A DNA stretch of 35,580 bases from the NCBI GenBank assembly GCA_964568525.1, contig CAZMPM010000009.1, positions 1 to 35,580 of the forward strand, given 5' to 3'. The position numbers were made by a program, and so were the translations under genes. The stretch is from CAYZPB01 sp964568525. Lineage in GTDB: Bacteria > Bacillota > Bacilli > Tepidibacillales > Tepidibacillaceae. Positions 33,654 to 35,580 of this stretch are shown here, piece by piece. The notes under the pieces were generated by a model. That model was not told where the DNA came from and made no database searches. It saw only the letters and a list, made by a program, of their open reading frames with translations. Numbering within the stretch: position 1 is the first letter of the stretch; each line of letters starts with the position of its first letter.

Positions 33654-35024
33654 CTAAGATTTTACCATTCTCGAAATAAAAAATCCATCTGAGTCAAAAT
33701 AGTGGGGTAATATTTGCAACATTCCCGGTTCAATCAAGGCCTTTTTAGTTACCGTTGCACCAAGCAAATCTAAAGATTGCTTACCAAGCTGGTAGTCAGC
33801 ATTCTCAGCAAGAAAAGCCCGAATTACGGCCTGATTCTCCTCCTCAGCCAGTGTACAAGTGCTATAAACGAACACCCCATCATTTTTAAGTAACGGTGCC
33901 AGATTCTTCAATAAATTTAACTGTATATCAGCTAATTTTAGTATTTCCGCTTCTGTCATGCGCCATTTTAGCTCAGGTTTGCGTCGTAAAACTCCCAGCC
34001 CAGAGCACGGAGCATCAAGCAGAATTCGATCAAAGATCGGTTCGAAATTATTCCTCAGGTCATTAGCATCACTAACATGACTTTCGATTATATCAATGCC
34101 AAGTCTTTCTGCTTGCTCAGTAATTAATTTAACTCGATGTGCATGTTGATCAACCGCAATAATTCGACCATGATTTTGCATTAATTCTGCAAGATAGAGC
34201 GACTTTCCACCAGGAGCAGCAGTAGCGTCAAGCACAGTCATCCCTGGCTCAGGTGCAACAAACTCGGCAACAAGCATTGAGCTGTCATCCTGGATTGAAA
34301 AGTAACCCTTTTTGTATAAGTTAGTTGTTGTTAGATTACCTGACCCAATAATACGAATCCCTGCTTTACTTACTGGCGATTCTGTAATTATTGCGTCTTC
34401 ACCAAGTTCTGCTTGAAGGCTTATCATCAATTCCTCTCGTGTCACTTTCAAAAAATTGGTCCGGACAACCGCAAATGGGCGCTCAAGATTCGCATAACAC
34501 AGTTCCTGAGCTTGTTCCGCACCGAATAGTGATTGCATTTTTACTACAAACCATTCCGGATGTGAGGACTCAACTGCCAGCCTTTCGCTAGCGGGAAGCT
34601 CCGAAAAATCCAGTAATGTATTACGATTTCTGATTGCATTGCGTAGGACACCGTTTACAAAGCCAGAAATCCCTTTATGTCCATGTTTTTTTGCAAGTTC
34701 AACAGCCTCATTGACAATCGCATGGCTAGGAATTCGCTCCAAAAATAAAAGCTGATACAGACTTAAGCGGATCAGATTCCTCACCCAGTCCTCCAGCTTT
34801 TTATCAACTTGCACTAATTTACTAATTACCCAATCTAAAGTTGCCCTTCTTTGTAGAGTCCCATAAACTAATTCGGTCGCCAAACTAATTTCTTGTGCAG
34901 ATAGATTGCTCTGCATAATAGCCTGATTTAGCTGAATATTGCTGTAGGCTCGCTCTTGGTCAATTTTAGTTAGAACGATTAGTGCCAGCTCTCGGCCATT
35001 TCCCGCTTTACTGTTTGTTCTCAC
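33654..35024 (-). CDS. rsmB: 16S rRNA (cytosine-967-C5)-methyltransferase RsmB
   Basis: RsmB methylates C967 of 16S rRNA. The 456 residues comprise an N-terminal NusB-like RNA-binding domain (about 1-140, containing ELVYGTLQRRATLDWVIS) and a C-terminal SAM-dependent methyltransferase. The latter shows DATAAPGGKSLYLAE, LDAPCSGLGVLRRKPELKW and YSTCTLAEEEN, with the two characteristic cysteines. The start is GTG at 35024 with GGAG about 9 nt upstream, and it overlaps the fmt stop by 17 nt, which suggests coupling. The length is normal for the family. Confidence 0.96.
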   Translation of the reverse strand: MRTNSKAGNGRELALIVLTKIDQERAYSNIQLNQAIMQSNLSAQEISLATELVYGTLQRRATLDWVISKLVQVDKKLEDWVRNLIRLSLYQLLFLERIPSHAIVNEAVELAKKHGHKGISGFVNGVLRNAIRNRNTLLDFSELPASERLAVESSHPEWFVVKMQSLFGAEQAQELCYANLERPFAVVRTNFLKVTREELMISLQAELGEDAIITESPVSKAGIRIIGSGNLTTTNLYKKGYFSIQDDSSMLVAEFVAPEPGMTVLDATAAPGGKSLYLAELMQNHGRIIAVDQHAHRVKLITEQAERLGIDIIESHVSDANDLRNNFEPIFDRILLDAPCSGLGVLRRKPELKWRMTEAEILKLADIQLNLLKNLAPLLKNDGVFVYSTCTLAEEENQAVIRAFLAENADYQLGKQSLDLLGATVTKKALIEPGMLQILPHYFDSDGFFISRMVKS

Positions 35025-35580
35025 CCAAAATATCTCCTTCTTTTATAGTCGTTCCCTGCAAAAACGCAGCTATCGGCATCGCCCTTTTGCCAGCGGGTTG
35101 TACCTCACGCAGAATAAGCGCCGTATCCCCAGTTGCAACCACTAACCGTTCCTTATCAACCCGCAAAATTGTTCCCGGCTTCTCCACATGCTTCTGCGCA
35201 TGGACAGAGGCTTGCCATAGCTTAAAGACTTCGCCGTTTAGGTAGGTGAAGGCCGCAGGCGCAGGATTTAATCCGCGGATTTGGTTATTTATCTGTTCGC
35301 TACTTTGCGACCAATCAATCAGTTCGTCGTTTCGTTTAAGCATCGGTGCATAGGTTACTAGGCTCTCGTCCTGTTTTGTACGTGTAGAACTGCCATTAAA
35401 AATCTGATTTATAGCAACAGTTAATAGTTCTGCGCCGAGCTCGCTTAACAATAATGTCAGCTGACCAGCCGTCATCTCTGCAGCAATTGACTGTTCTTTT
35501 TGTATAATTATGTCGCCGGCATCCATCTTTTCTGTCATATACATAATTGTAACGCCGGTCGTTAATTCTCCATTGATTAT
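35008..35580 (-). CDS. fmt: Methionyl-tRNA formyltransferase, C-terminal part (N-terminus beyond window)
   Basis: Fmt formylates initiator Met-tRNA using 10-formyl-THF. The frame is open to the right edge. It starts within the formyltransferase domain at IINGELTTGVTIMYMTEKMD, matching the family's TGVTIMxMxxxxDxGD, then AGDIIIQKEQSI. The C-terminal OB-like tRNA-binding domain follows (DWSQSSEQINNQIRGLNPAP...GTILRVDKERLVVATGDTAL), ending GENKQ. The missing N-terminal part would hold the catalytic Asn-His and the SLLP motif. It overlaps rsmB by 17 nt. Upstream genes expected from synteny (def, priA) are outside the window. Confidence 0.95.
   Translation of the reverse strand: MINGELTTGVTIMYMTEKMDAGDIIIQKEQSIAAEMTAGQLTLLLSELGAELLTVAINQIFNGSSTRTKQDESLVTYAPMLKRNDELIDWSQSSEQINNQIRGLNPAPAAFTYLNGEVFKLWQASVHAQKHVEKPGTILRVDKERLVVATGDTALILREVQPAGKRAMPIAAFLQGTTIKEGDILGENKQ

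Noticed and set aside
1..35580. CRISPR arrays, insertion sequences, tRNA or rRNA genes
   Set aside because: No regularly spaced direct repeats, transposase motifs, tRNA cloverleaf or rRNA consensus were seen by eye on either strand.

Overview
The window is a densely packed, AT-rich bacterial chromosome segment that reads as a Bacillota (Firmicutes) genome, probably a Clostridia-like anaerobe. The evidence is the conserved blocks smc-ftsY-ylxM, dinG / ypmA-aspB-dnaD and fmt-rsmB-rlmN-stp-prkC-rsgA-rpe, a DnaD primosome protein, a PASTA kinase, a SAM-I (S-box) riboswitch and strong Shine-Dalgarno sites with many GTG/TTG starts. Genus cannot be decided from the sequence. A run of 10 N in ftsY shows a scaffolded draft assembly.

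Layout from left to right; nearly everything is on the minus strand. (1) 1-8361: ylxM (cut by the window edge), ftsY, smc, dnaD, aspB, ypmA and mtaD, covering SRP targeting, chromosome condensation, replication initiation, an aminotransferase and SAH/MTA deamination. (2) 8453-10577: a plus-strand two-gene ABC-2 exporter. (3) 10604-13462: dinG, a DnaQ-type exonuclease fused to an XPD-like helicase. (4) 13591-15033: cardiolipin synthase on the plus strand, converging on (5) 15028-22055, a Tad (type IVb pilus) operon transcribed tadZ-tadB-tadC-flp-tadE-DUF5702-tadE/G-tadV that has no TadA ATPase gene. (6) 22212-28331: a SAM-riboswitch-controlled methionine operon, COG1900 (DUF39) - COG2122 (UPF0280) - metF - MetH activation subunit - short metH. 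(7) 28335-35580: rpe, rsgA, prkC, stp, rlmN, rsmB and fmt (cut by the right edge), the usual Firmicutes translation and Ser/Thr-signalling cluster.

The most notable unit is region 6. Its gene content suggests homocysteine is made by sulfuration of an aspartate-derived precursor through the COG1900/COG2122 route known from methanogens. MetF-supplied methyl-THF and a split, B12-dependent MetH would then methylate it, all switched off by SAM at the S-box. The second is the Tad locus: three secreted subunits carry a clean G|xxxxE prepilin motif and their peptidase is present, but the secretion ATPase is missing and the TadZ P-loop is degenerate. Several starts are non-ATG, including an apparent CTG start for tadB that restores its N-terminal membrane segments.

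No tRNA, rRNA, CRISPR array or insertion sequence was seen, and no stretch longer than about 160 bases lacks a gene or regulatory element.
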